From Rhodospirillum sp. (GTDB lineage: Bacteria; Pseudomonadota; Alphaproteobacteria; Dongiales; Dongiaceae): 64,000 nucleotides of DNA. This document shows positions 56,196 through 64,000 of this stretch, piece after piece (positions within the stretch are counted from its first letter, which is position 1; each line of letters opens with the position of its first letter). A program made the translations under genes and the position numbers. The notes beneath the pieces are model-generated. The model saw nothing but the letters and a program-made list of their open reading frames with translations, made no database searches and was not told where the DNA came from. The DNA lies in NCBI GenBank assembly GCA_013822765.1, contig PNKY01000004.1:248001-312000 (forward strand). The letters run 5' to 3'.

Positions 56196-57521
56196 ATGAG
56201 CAAGAAACTTGCAAAGCCAAACATCATTCCAAGCCGCCGCGTCTTCATCAAAAGCGCCGCGGCGCTGGGCGCGGGCGGCGCACTGCTGGCGGGCATGAAT
56301 GACGGCGCGCGCGCCGACGGCGAGCCGATCCCGGTCGGACAGGCCGCGCCGCTGACCGACTTCGCGGCCGCCGACGGCGTCGAGTTCAAGAACGGGCTGA
56401 CCCTGGCGTGCGAGGAGATCAATGCGCTGGGCGGCATCCTCGGCCGGCCGCTCGAACCCTATTTCGAAGACACCAAGCAGATGGGCGATGCCACCAACGT
56501 GCAGGCGGTGCAGCGCCTGATCGACCGGCACTCGGTCCACGCCATCCTCAACGGCTACAACATCGGCTCGGGCGCGGCGATCCAGGATGTGGTCGCCGAT
56601 TCCGGCATCATCTACATCCACTACGACACCACCATCGGGCACAACAACCTCATCAAGTCCGATCCCGAGCGCTACTTCGGCTCGTTCCAGGGCGACCCGG
56701 CGGAATACTGGTACGGCCCCGGCTTCCTGAAGTTCGTGCAGCAGCTCGAAGAGAACGGCCAATACAAGCGCACCAACAACAAGATGGCGGTGATCCTGTC
56801 GGCCGGCGTCTATGCCGCCAACATCGCCAACGCGATCAAGGAGCAGGCCGCGACCTACGGCTGGGAGATCAGCCTGTTCGAGACGGTGAACGTGCCGATC
56901 TCGGAATGGGGGCCGACGCTGGCCAAGATCCGCCAGGATCCGCCCTCGGTCATTGCCGTCACCCACTTCCTGCCGGCCGACCTCGCGCAGTTCATGGTGC
57001 AGTTCGTGCCGAACCCGACGCCGAGCCTGATCTACATGCAGTACGGGCCATCGATCCCGGCGTTCCGCGACATCGCCAAGGAAGCCTCCAACGGCGTGCT
57101 CTACGCGACCGTGGTCGGTGCGCTGCAGGACGAAATCGGAACCGCGTTCGAGAAGCGTTACAAGGAGAAGTTCGGCGCCAATGCCGGCCATAACTCCGGC
57201 GCGCAATCTTACGACGGCGCCTATGTGTGGGCGACCGCGGCGGCGCTGGCGGGCGGCAGCGGCGAGCCGGGGAACGAGGAGCAGAACCGCAAGGTCGCGG
57301 CCCGCATGCGCGCGATGATCCATCGCGGCGTCACCGGCACCACGCGCTTCATCCCGGATGAGCAGGCGGCCTACACCTATCCGACCCAGGTCGCGGATTC
57401 GTCCCTTGGCATGCCGCACCAGTTCCTGCAGATTCAGGATCACACCAAGGGCGGCGGGTTGATCGCCCCGGCGCCCTACAACACCGCCACCTTCGCGACG
57501 CCGCCCTGGATCAAGGCGTGA
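56196..57521 (+). CDS. Branched-chain/amide-type ABC transporter substrate-binding protein (Tat signal)
   Basis: A 441-residue Peripla_BP_6-type binding protein. The N-terminus has a twin-arginine motif SRRVFIK (residues 13-19) before a hydrophobic AAALGAGGALLAG stretch, so export in folded form is likely. The mature part begins IPVGQAAPLTDFAAADGVEF. Internal segments LACEEINALGGILGRPLEPY and FEDTKQMGDATNVQAVQRLI are typical of the LivJ/AmiC/UrtA group. The ligand is probably an amino acid or amide; the neighbouring deacetylase suggests an N-acyl compound. Confidence 0.88.
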   Translation: MSKKLAKPNIIPSRRVFIKSAAALGAGGALLAGMNDGARADGEPIPVGQAAPLTDFAAADGVEFKNGLTLACEEINALGGILGRPLEPYFEDTKQMGDATNVQAVQRLIDRHSVHAILNGYNIGSGAAIQDVVADSGIIYIHYDTTIGHNNLIKSDPERYFGSFQGDPAEYWYGPGFLKFVQQLEENGQYKRTNNKMAVILSAGVYAANIANAIKEQAATYGWEISLFETVNVPISEWGPTLAKIRQDPPSVIAVTHFLPADLAQFMVQFVPNPTPSLIYMQYGPSIPAFRDIAKEASNGVLYATVVGALQDEIGTAFEKRYKEKFGANAGHNSGAQSYDGAYVWATAAALAGGSGEPGNEEQNRKVAARMRAMIHRGVTGTTRFIPDEQAAYTYPTQVADSSLGMPHQFLQIQDHTKGGGLIAPAPYNTATFATPPWIKA

Positions 57522-57547
57522 TCGCGGCATCTGGGAAAACGTAAACA

Positions 57548-58339
57548 ATGACTGCTGCCAGCGTCCCCTTGCTCTCCTGTCGCAATGTGAGCAAGCAATT
57601 CGGGGCGCTGGCGGCGGTCAACGATCTCAGCTTCGATCTGGCGGCCGGCGAGATGCTCGGCATCGGCGGCCCGAACGGCGCCGGCAAGACCAGCTTGTTC
57701 GAGGTGATCTCCGGCCTCAACCCCGCGACCGCCGGCGCGGTGCTGTTCGAGGGGCGCGACATCTCCCGGCTGGCGCCGGAGGCGATTTGCCATGCCGGCA
57801 TCGCCCGAACCTTCCAGCTCAACGCCAGCTTCGAGCGCCTCAGCGTGCGCGACAACGTGCGGGTCGCCGCCTATTTCGGCCGCAGCAACCGCCTGATGCC
57901 AGGCCTCAGGCTGGGCCGCGCCGTCGACGATCAGGTCGATGCGACGCTGGATGCCGTGGGGTGGCGCGGCGATCGGAACAGTCTCGCCGGCCAGCTGCCG
58001 GTGCTCGACCGCAAGCTGCTGATGCTGGCGGGCGCGCTCGCCACCAGTCCCAAGCTGCTGCTGATGGACGAGCCGGTCGGCGGCCTCAACCCGCAGGAGA
58101 TCGACGCGATGATGGAGGCGGTGCGCCGCATCGCCAGCACCGGCATCGCCATCATCCTGATCGAGCATGTGATGCGCTTCCTGGTGGCGCTCTCGCCGCG
58201 CGTGCTGATCATGCATCACGGCGAAAAGATCTACGAAGGTCCGCCACAGGGCCTGGTGAAGGACCGGCAGGTCATCGACGTCTACCTCGGCGAGGGCGCG
58301 AGCCAGCGCCTAGGCGCCTTCATGGGAGCCGGCGCATGA
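57548..58339 (+). CDS. livG: Branched-chain amino acid-type ABC transporter ATPase (LivG)
   Basis: A 263-residue ATPase. Walker A is GPNGAGKTS (residues 41-49), Walker B is KLLLMDEPVGGLNPQEIDAM, and the H-loop is LIEHVMRFL. The ABC signature (LSGGQ, or PYGQQ in LivG) is replaced by QLPVLDRK (149-156), a divergence from standard members. The C-terminus has the LivG-specific RVLIMHHGEKIYEGPPQGLV. It overlaps livF by 4 bases (ATGA). Confidence 0.9.
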   Translation: MTAASVPLLSCRNVSKQFGALAAVNDLSFDLAAGEMLGIGGPNGAGKTSLFEVISGLNPATAGAVLFEGRDISRLAPEAICHAGIARTFQLNASFERLSVRDNVRVAAYFGRSNRLMPGLRLGRAVDDQVDATLDAVGWRGDRNSLAGQLPVLDRKLLMLAGALATSPKLLLMDEPVGGLNPQEIDAMMEAVRRIASTGIAIILIEHVMRFLVALSPRVLIMHHGEKIYEGPPQGLVKDRQVIDVYLGEGASQRLGAFMGAGA

Positions 58340-59049
58340 CGTCGCTGTTGTCGCTCGCGGGGCTCACCGCCGGCTATGGAGCGAACCTGGTGTTGCGCGG
58401 CGTTTCGCTCGAGGTCCCCGAGGGGCGGCTGACCGCGATCATCGGGCCGAATGGCCATGGCAAGACCACGCTGCTGCGGGTGATCTCCGGCCTCGTGCCG
58501 GTCAGCGGCGGCGCAATCCAGTTCGCCGGCCAGCCGATCGCCGGACAGCGGGCAGACGAGATCGTCGCGACGGGCATCGTGCATGTGCCGCAGGGCGATC
58601 TGCTGTTCCCGGAAATGACGGTGCTGGAAAACCTGCAGATGGGCGCCTATCTGCCCGAGGCCGGCAAGCAGATGCGCATGCGCCTCGACGAGGTGTTCGC
58701 GCTGCTGCCAAAGCTCAAGGAGCGGCGCAGCCAGGTCGCCAGCACCCTGTCGGGCGGCGAGCGCCGCATGGTCGGGATCGGGCGCGGATTGATGGCGGGC
58801 GGCAAGCTGCTGATGCTGGATGAGCCCTCGCTCGGCCTCGCGCCGATCGTGATCGACCGCATCTACGAGGTGATCGCGGCGCTGACGCGGACCGGCCGCA
58901 CCATCCTGGTGGTCGAGGAGAACGCTGCGCGCATCGCCGACCAGGCGGCGCAGGTCGCGCTGCTAGACAATGGCCAATTCGCCTGGACCGGCGGCGGCGC
59001 CGAGCTGATGCAGCGGCCGAAGATCCTCGAAACCTACCTGGGGGCTTGA
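58336..59049 (+). CDS. livF: Branched-chain amino acid-type ABC transporter ATPase (LivF)
   Basis: A 237-residue ATPase with Walker A GPNGHGKTT, a normal signature TLSGGERRMVGIGRGLMAGG and Walker B LLMLDEPSLGLAP. The C-terminal VVEENAARIADQAAQVALLD is typical of LivF. It partners LivG, whose own signature is degenerate; in the heterodimer LivF's intact signature would complete LivG's nucleotide site. Confidence 0.93.
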   Translation: MTSLLSLAGLTAGYGANLVLRGVSLEVPEGRLTAIIGPNGHGKTTLLRVISGLVPVSGGAIQFAGQPIAGQRADEIVATGIVHVPQGDLLFPEMTVLENLQMGAYLPEAGKQMRMRLDEVFALLPKLKERRSQVASTLSGGERRMVGIGRGLMAGGKLLMLDEPSLGLAPIVIDRIYEVIAALTRTGRTILVVEENAARIADQAAQVALLDNGQFAWTGGGAELMQRPKILETYLGA

Positions 59050-59052
59050 GCC

Positions 59053-59931
59053 ATGGACGTCGCCGTTCAGATCATCGCTTCCGGCCTCACCCTCGGCGCC
59101 ATGTATGCGGTCTCGACGGTTGGGCTGGCGCTGGTCTATGGCTCGCTCAACATGCTGAACATGGCGCACGGCGCGCTGCTCGCGCTCGGCGGCTACGTCT
59201 GCTTCTATGCGATGACGGCGATGGGCCTGCATCCGGTGCTGGGCGTCGCGGCGGCCATGATCGTCTGCGGCGCGGTGGGACTCTTCATCTACTACGCGGC
59301 GGCGCAGCCGATGCTGAGCTCCGCCAATTTCGAGACCCAGATCTTCATCGCCACCATCGGCATCGGCGCCATCATCGAGAACGTCATCCTGCGCCTGTTC
59401 GGGCCGCAGCCGCAGCCGCAGCCATTGAATCTGAGCGGCGCGCTGGTGATTGGCACGGTGCACATCCCGCACCAGAACCTGCTGATCCTCGGCGTCGCGC
59501 TCGGGCTGATGATCGTCGTCGGCCTGGTCCTGCAACGCTCGCGCCTGGGCCGCGCCATCCGCGCGACCGCGCAGAACCGCGAGGCGGCGCAGCTGATGGG
59601 CGTGCGGGTCAGCGTCGTCTATGCCCAGGTGCTGGCGCTCTCGGGCGCATTGGCCGCGCTGTCCGGCATCATGGTGAGCTCGCTGTCCGGCCTGCTGCCC
59701 AACATGGGCGGCGATCCGATGCTGAAGGCGTTTATCATCTGCGTGGTGGCCGGACTCGGCAACGTCTATGGGGCGGTGATCGCCGCGCTCGCCCTCGGCC
59801 TGCTGGAGGCATATATCCAGTACGTGCTGGGCGTGCGCTACAGCTTCGCGATCCTGCTGCTGCTGGTGATCGTGGTGCTGATCTGGCGGCCCTATGGCTT
59901 GTTCGGCCGCCGGCAGGTGGTGCGGCTATGA
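59053..59931 (+). CDS. livH: Branched-chain amino acid-type ABC transporter permease (LivH)
   Basis: A 292-residue membrane protein with about eight hydrophobic segments. IASGLTLGAMYAVSTVGLAL, then GSLNMLNMAHGALLALGGYV, LGRAIRATAQNREAAQLMGV and CVVAGLGNVYGAVIAALALG are LivH hallmarks. It is 3 bases from livF and overlaps livM. Confidence 0.94.
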   Translation: MDVAVQIIASGLTLGAMYAVSTVGLALVYGSLNMLNMAHGALLALGGYVCFYAMTAMGLHPVLGVAAAMIVCGAVGLFIYYAAAQPMLSSANFETQIFIATIGIGAIIENVILRLFGPQPQPQPLNLSGALVIGTVHIPHQNLLILGVALGLMIVVGLVLQRSRLGRAIRATAQNREAAQLMGVRVSVVYAQVLALSGALAALSGIMVSSLSGLLPNMGGDPMLKAFIICVVAGLGNVYGAVIAALALGLLEAYIQYVLGVRYSFAILLLLVIVVLIWRPYGLFGRRQVVRL

Positions 59932-60935
59932 GCCAGCTGCGGCGCGACCTGATCGTCGGGCTGGTCCTCATCGCGCTCGCCGCACTGGTGCCGCTGCTCA
60001 CCGGCACGCGCTACATCGTGACCCAGACCACGCTGTTCTTCATCTGGGCCATTGTGGTGACGCAATGGAACCTGGTGCTGGGCGTCGGCGGCATCTTCTC
60101 GCTCGCGCAGATGGCATTGTTCGCGGTCGGCGCCTATGCGACCGCGATGATGGGCTACTACTGGCATGTCCCCATGCTGCTGGCGATGCCGCTGGCCGGG
60201 TTGGCGACGGTGCTGGTGAGCGTGCTGATCGGCTGGGCGTGCCTCAGGTTGCGCGGACCCTATGTCGCCTTGCTCACGCTGGCGGTGGCGCAGGTGATGT
60301 ATCTGCTGGTCGCCAACGACACTGAATGCTTCACCAATCCCGCATCGGGCTGCATGCCGCTGTTCGGCGGCATCCGCGGCTTCACGCGCTTCGGCGATCT
60401 CGGATTCCGCGCGCTGCTGGGGTCGAAGTTCTATATCGGGCACTTCTATGTCGGACTGGCGCTGCTCGCGCTTGCGACCGCGTTCTCGATCGCCATCATC
60501 CGCGGTCCCGCCGGGCTGGCGTTCCAGGCGCTGCGCGACAATCCGGCCTATGCGGTGTCGCGCGGCATCAGCCGCTTCAAGTACCAGCTCTGGCTGTTTG
60601 GGCTGTCAGCGTTCTTCACCGGCCTCGCCGGCGCGTTCTATGCGGTCAATTTCGGCGCGGTCGGACCGATCGTGTTCTCGATCTCGATGCTGCTGTTCCT
60701 GGTGTCGATGATCGTGGTCGGCGGCATCGGCACGGTGTGGGGGCCGCTGCTCGGCGCGGCGCTGCTGATGCTGGCGGACGAAGCGATGCGCGAGGCGGGC
60801 GACTGGCGCGACATCGGCCTCGGCGTTATCCTGGCCGGCTTCGTGATCCTGCTGCCGCGGGGTCTGGCGGGCGTCACCTTCTATGTGCTGCGCCGGGGCC
60901 GCCGGCCGCTCGCCAAGGCCAAGCCGGCGCCGTGA
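59928..60935 (+). CDS. livM: Branched-chain amino acid-type ABC transporter permease (LivM)
   Basis: A 335-residue membrane protein. NLVLGVGGIFSLAQMALFAV and ALRDNPAYAVSRGISRFKYQ (coupling helix region) followed by IVVGGIGTVWGPLLGAALLM identify LivM. It ends the five-gene transporter set, with its stop 3 bases from the convergent asparagine-synthase-like gene. Confidence 0.94.
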   Translation: MSQLRRDLIVGLVLIALAALVPLLTGTRYIVTQTTLFFIWAIVVTQWNLVLGVGGIFSLAQMALFAVGAYATAMMGYYWHVPMLLAMPLAGLATVLVSVLIGWACLRLRGPYVALLTLAVAQVMYLLVANDTECFTNPASGCMPLFGGIRGFTRFGDLGFRALLGSKFYIGHFYVGLALLALATAFSIAIIRGPAGLAFQALRDNPAYAVSRGISRFKYQLWLFGLSAFFTGLAGAFYAVNFGAVGPIVFSISMLLFLVSMIVVGGIGTVWGPLLGAALLMLADEAMREAGDWRDIGLGVILAGFVILLPRGLAGVTFYVLRRGRRPLAKAKPAP

Positions 60936-60938
60936 CCG

Positions 60939-62459
60939 TCAGGTCGGCGCGGTTTCCTTGCCGGCGTTCGACTTGAAGGGGTTGGGCACCGGCGTCATCA
61001 GGACGGCGCGCTTGGTGACGAGGTAGGTAAGGGCGAGCCGCCGCCTGAGGCGACTCCCGATCGGCTCCGGATTGAACGGCACCTGTGCGAGCGGCGGCGC
61101 CAGCAGGCCGATCGCCGAACGCTGCGCAAAGCCCAGGCGCCGCTCGCGCGGGCTGTATTGCAGCAGCAGATGCGCGATCCACAGGCAATTCGCCGGATAG
61201 AAGAAGGTGCCGTCCAGCACGTCGAGGGTACGCTGCACCGTCGATGCCCAGGCGCCTAATCGCTGCTCCAGATAGAACCGGTCGCGCCAGTCGAGATCGA
61301 GCGGGATCGGATCGGTGAGCGAGCGCTGCCAGGTGGTCATGGCGTCCATCCACAGCGACTGGGGCTGCGGGCGCGCGCTGAAGAACGATCGCAGCAGGTT
61401 GCCGGGCGTGGGCGCGCGCTCGGTCAGGCCGGATCGGAAGAAACGCGCCCAGTGGGCGCAGCGGCCGATCTCGAAGCCATGACCGGCGGCGATGGTCAGG
61501 CCGGCATCGTGCATGTGATCCGCGCGACCGCTCACGCACATCGCGGCGGTGGGATGGAAAATCGCGCGGTCCATATGCGCAATGATCGCCGCCTGCCGGG
61601 CGCGGACGTCGACTCCCTTGATCGCCGGGTTGTCGGAGAAGCGGTGGACGACGCCGACCTCAGCCGCCAAGCGCGGCGGCAAGTCGTGATCGGCGCGCGC
61701 CAGCAGCTCATGCACATCGGTGAAGGCGTGGAAATCCACGTTGGCGGCGGTGGTTGCCGCGAGCACGGTGCGCGTATCGAACCCTGCCGTCAGGCCAACC
61801 GAGCGTTCGCGAAAGGCGGCCCCGCCCCAATTGCCCATCACGGTCTTGAGCGTGGCAGCGAGGAGGCGAACGTCCTTGGTATCCGTAGACTGCGCGGCGG
61901 AGAAACGCACCGGCCGAATCGCGCCGCTGACAGGCTCGATGGTGCGCAGCGCCAGGAGCTTGAAGACATTCTCCCGGGTGGTCAGCGGCGCCGGGATCCA
62001 ATCCATGCCTTTCTCGTGGGCGATGCGCCACGGCAGGCGCTTGGCAGGCTCAACATTCGGCAGATAGCCGCCGAGGATGGCGGGGCTGCTCGAGATCCAG
62101 AGTCCATCCGCCGTCCGGCGGTAATACAGGCCCAGCAAGCCGGCCGCATCCTGCCAGCATTGCGTGGCCGAGATCAGCGCCCACTTGCCGGCCCAGAAAC
62201 CGGTCCAGTCCTCGATCTCCGAAGAGTGTTTCGAGGGGAAGGCACGCTCGACGGTTGAGCCAGAGGTATCGGCGGGGATGGCGAGACCGAGCAGGTAATA
62301 ATCCTTGCCGTCGCGGGATCGCAGCCTGGAGACGCGCAGCTTGGGGCAGAGCGACAGGATCAGCCGGTCGGCGAGCTGAAGCGCTTCCCATTCCGGCCGT
62401 ACCCGCACCGCCTCAGGTCCGAGGACGAACTGCTTCTGGTGTGCAACGAGCGCCTGCAC
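60939..62459 (-). CDS. Degenerate asparagine-synthase-like protein
   Basis: A 506-residue protein beginning with GTG. Residues about 80-130 resemble the inner strands of the glutamine amidotransferase-like domain of asparagine synthetase (GFWAGKWALISATQ, then LYYRRTADGLWISSSPAIL), but no N-terminal catalytic Cys follows the start. Residues 219-235 (RSVGLTAGFDTRTVLAAT) correspond to the PP-loop SGGxDS motif, here TAGFDT. Later regions are helical and unassigned. Loss of both catalytic Cys and the PP-loop serine suggests a non-canonical activity, as in some exopolysaccharide and lasso-peptide gene sets. It is divergent from an acyltransferase gene. Confidence 0.6.
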   Translation of the reverse strand: MQALVAHQKQFVLGPEAVRVRPEWEALQLADRLILSLCPKLRVSRLRSRDGKDYYLLGLAIPADTSGSTVERAFPSKHSSEIEDWTGFWAGKWALISATQCWQDAAGLLGLYYRRTADGLWISSSPAILGGYLPNVEPAKRLPWRIAHEKGMDWIPAPLTTRENVFKLLALRTIEPVSGAIRPVRFSAAQSTDTKDVRLLAATLKTVMGNWGGAAFRERSVGLTAGFDTRTVLAATTAANVDFHAFTDVHELLARADHDLPPRLAAEVGVVHRFSDNPAIKGVDVRARQAAIIAHMDRAIFHPTAAMCVSGRADHMHDAGLTIAAGHGFEIGRCAHWARFFRSGLTERAPTPGNLLRSFFSARPQPQSLWMDAMTTWQRSLTDPIPLDLDWRDRFYLEQRLGAWASTVQRTLDVLDGTFFYPANCLWIAHLLLQYSPRERRLGFAQRSAIGLLAPPLAQVPFNPEPIGSRLRRRLALTYLVTKRAVLMTPVPNPFKSNAGKETAPT

Positions 62460-62813
62460 GTGCTTGCCCTACCGCCCCGATCTTGCCACGGCACCATCAT
62501 CGGCGCCGCTGTGTTAACCTCCAGACGAGTGATGCCCTCATCGTCAGTAGGCTTTGCAGCTTGAATCAGCGTTCAGAACCCCGAACCATCCGTACGGTTC
62601 CGAACCCTGATCGCAATCTGGTTCGTGGTTGCTGTCCTGCATCACCGCGGATCGTTCGAGACGAATCTGGCAGGGAACCAAGGGGCACTATCGACATTGG
62701 TCGGGCGCCGAGGGTCGGTGGTGCGCACGAACAACAGGCAGGGGCAAATGATTTCCGCATTGACGGGAGCGGGACGCGCGGTTCACGCGAGCATACGCGG
62801 CGATGCCCCGGCT
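62460..62813. other. 354-base gap between the divergent asparagine-synthase-like and acyltransferase genes
   Basis: It should contain the promoters of both genes. An imperfect GAACC/GGTTC inverted repeat lies near 62575-62605. The acyltransferase frame is open upstream to 62625, but that part is polar, Gly/Arg-rich and shows no homology. Confidence 0.45.
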
Positions 62814-63908
62814 ATGTCAAAAGACACTCTGTCCCTGACGATCAACTTCGCCCGCATCTCTTTGATCGTCGGCCTTGTGTTCCTGCACTATGAATGGTTT
62901 CCAAACGCCCGCATCTCGCCGTTTCGTGGTCTCGATCCCACGCAGAACCAGATCGCGACCTTCGTGCAGAGCTTCGTGCTGTTCTTCTTTTTCAGCGTGG
63001 TGCCGCTGCTCAGCATGATCTCGGGCTGGCTGTTCTTTTCCTTCCACAGTGACGCGGGGGTTGCGCTGCGCAGCCGCATACGCCGCCGATTTGTATCGCT
63101 CTATCTGCCCCTGGTGTTCTGGAACGCGCTGTTCCTTGCAGTCTTGCTGCTGTTGTTCCAGGTCGATCCGGCGAACAAGCTGTTGGCGGAGATGAACATC
63201 AACTTTGGCTCGGCCGGTCCGCTCGAATACGTGAATGCGGTGTTCGCAGTGACCGAGCATCCGATCGGTTTCCAGTTCTGGTTTGTGCGGGATCTGTTCG
63301 TGACGGTGCTGGTCAGCCCGATCCTGTGGCTCCTGCTGACGCGCGCGCCGCTGCTGGGCGCCGTGCTCCTCGGCGGTGCGTGGCTCATCGGGCACGACTT
63401 GTGGATCTTCTTTCGCACCGATGTCGTGTTCTTCTTCTATCTCGGCGCCTGGATCAGGCTGCGCGGAGTCCCGGTGGAGATCGGCGCCCGCGCGACGGTG
63501 GTGTTCCTGGCGGCGTATGTCGCGCTGTGCGCGGCGAGGACGCTCGCACCTTATGTGGTGGATGGCGATCCCTTCATCCTGCAGGCCGCGACCCGCGGCA
63601 TGCGGCTGGTCGGTGTCCTGGCCTGCTGGGGCCTGTTCCAGCGCATCGCGCCCATGCCAATCGGTGGACTGGTCGCACGGTTCGGCGGCCTCGCGTTCTT
63701 TCTGCACGCCGCGCACTTCCCGCTGATCGCCGAGGTCAAGCTGATCCTGTGGGACCTGGTGCCGGCCGAGACGCAAGCCTGGATGCTTGTTCACTATGTC
63801 GTGAGCGTGCTCATCACGGTCGTGCTCGGCATCGGGCTCGGGCTCCTGCTGACGCGCTCGGCGCCCAAGGCCTTCGCCCTGCTGAACGGCGGCCGGGTGG
63901 TCGCCTAG
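62814..63908 (+). CDS. Membrane acyltransferase family 3 protein
   Basis: A 364-residue polytopic protein with about ten membrane segments. The start MSKDTLSLTINFARISLIVG with LVFLHYEWFP places an early His (FLHY) where acyltransferase-3 enzymes have their catalytic His, and FVRDLFVTVLVSPILWLLL follows in the middle. The family O-acylates exported sugars, for example in exopolysaccharide or O-antigen decoration. The longer upstream frame is not supported. It overlaps the following convergent stop. Confidence 0.78.
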   Translation: MSKDTLSLTINFARISLIVGLVFLHYEWFPNARISPFRGLDPTQNQIATFVQSFVLFFFFSVVPLLSMISGWLFFSFHSDAGVALRSRIRRRFVSLYLPLVFWNALFLAVLLLLFQVDPANKLLAEMNINFGSAGPLEYVNAVFAVTEHPIGFQFWFVRDLFVTVLVSPILWLLLTRAPLLGAVLLGGAWLIGHDLWIFFRTDVVFFFYLGAWIRLRGVPVEIGARATVVFLAAYVALCAARTLAPYVVDGDPFILQAATRGMRLVGVLACWGLFQRIAPMPIGGLVARFGGLAFFLHAAHFPLIAEVKLILWDLVPAETQAWMLVHYVVSVLITVVLGIGLGLLLTRSAPKAFALLNGGRVVA

Positions 63909-64000
63909 TTCACTGGCCCGCGCATGTCGGCCTCGCCGGTCAGAGGCTCGCCCGCCACTTGGCCGGTGGCGCGGTTGATCAGCACGGTCACGACCCACAG
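63905..64000 (-). CDS. C-terminal end of an unidentified protein (5' part outside window)
   Basis: The minus-strand frame from the window edge to a TAG at 63905 encodes 31 residues: a hydrophobic start LWVVTVLINRATGQVAGEP followed by LTGEADMRGPVN. The stop overlaps that of the acyltransferase. It is too short to classify. Confidence 0.4.
   Translation of the reverse strand: MWVVTVLINRATGQVAGEPLTGEADMRGPVN

Overview
The window reads as a chromosomal segment of a high-GC alphaproteobacterium, probably Rhodospirillales-like. The evidence is a permuted two-piece tmRNA next to an alphaproteobacterial-type SspB, dense short-spaced operons, frequent GTG/TTG starts, and a GC-rich codon bias that creates very long antisense reading frames. 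Species identity cannot be fixed from sequence reading alone.

Layout. 1-10.7 kb: end of a DUF4169 gene, a giant AsmA-family protein, an AraC/GyrI regulator, an MGMT-like protein, a membrane-anchored L7/L12-like protein, a GMC oxidoreductase with a ribbon-helix-helix protein, class II fumarase and a methyltransferase. 10.7-19.4 kb: integral membrane protein, TfoX-like protein, MFS transporter, NTF2-like protein, SspB adaptor beside ssrA (tmRNA), thyX, a DUF393 protein, a questin-oxidase-like protein and the Mrp/ApbC Fe-S carrier. 19.6-23.4 kb: hflK-hflC-degP, a membrane and periplasm protein-quality-control block. 23.4-31.3 kb: a glycosyltransferase fused to a plant GXM/DUF579-like domain, then serB, miaA and the branched-chain amino acid genes ilvB-ilvH-(LysE exporter)-ilvC. 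31.7-37.4 kb: the rod-shape operon mreB-mreC-mreD-mrdA-rodA. 37.49 kb: tRNA-Lys(CTT).

From the tRNA-Lys to a 46-nt near-copy of its 3' half at 50784-50829 lies a 13.3-kb accessory-looking block. Its left end is less GC-rich and holds a polysaccharide-deacetylase-like gene and a methyltransferase. Then come broken genes (NmrA-like, MetI-like permease, amino-acid binding protein) followed by a sulfur-themed set: amino-acid permease, homocysteine S-methyltransferase, isopenicillin-N-synthase-like dioxygenase, serine acetyltransferase, old yellow enzyme, and alkanesulfonate utilisation genes ssuD, ssuA, ssuC, ssuB. I infer an old tRNA-targeted integration whose integrase has been lost.

Beyond it, 51-62 kb carries a TIR-domain membrane protein with three cysteine-rich repeats, a MalT-like LuxR regulator, a histone-deacetylase/acetylpolyamine-amidohydrolase-type enzyme and a full branched-chain-type ABC transporter (Tat-exported binding protein, livG, livF, livH, livM), which together look like an uptake-and-deacylation pathway. 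The window ends with a degenerate asparagine-synthase-like protein, a membrane acyltransferase and the tail of another gene. No CRISPR array, rRNA operon, insertion sequence or recognisable integrase was seen.
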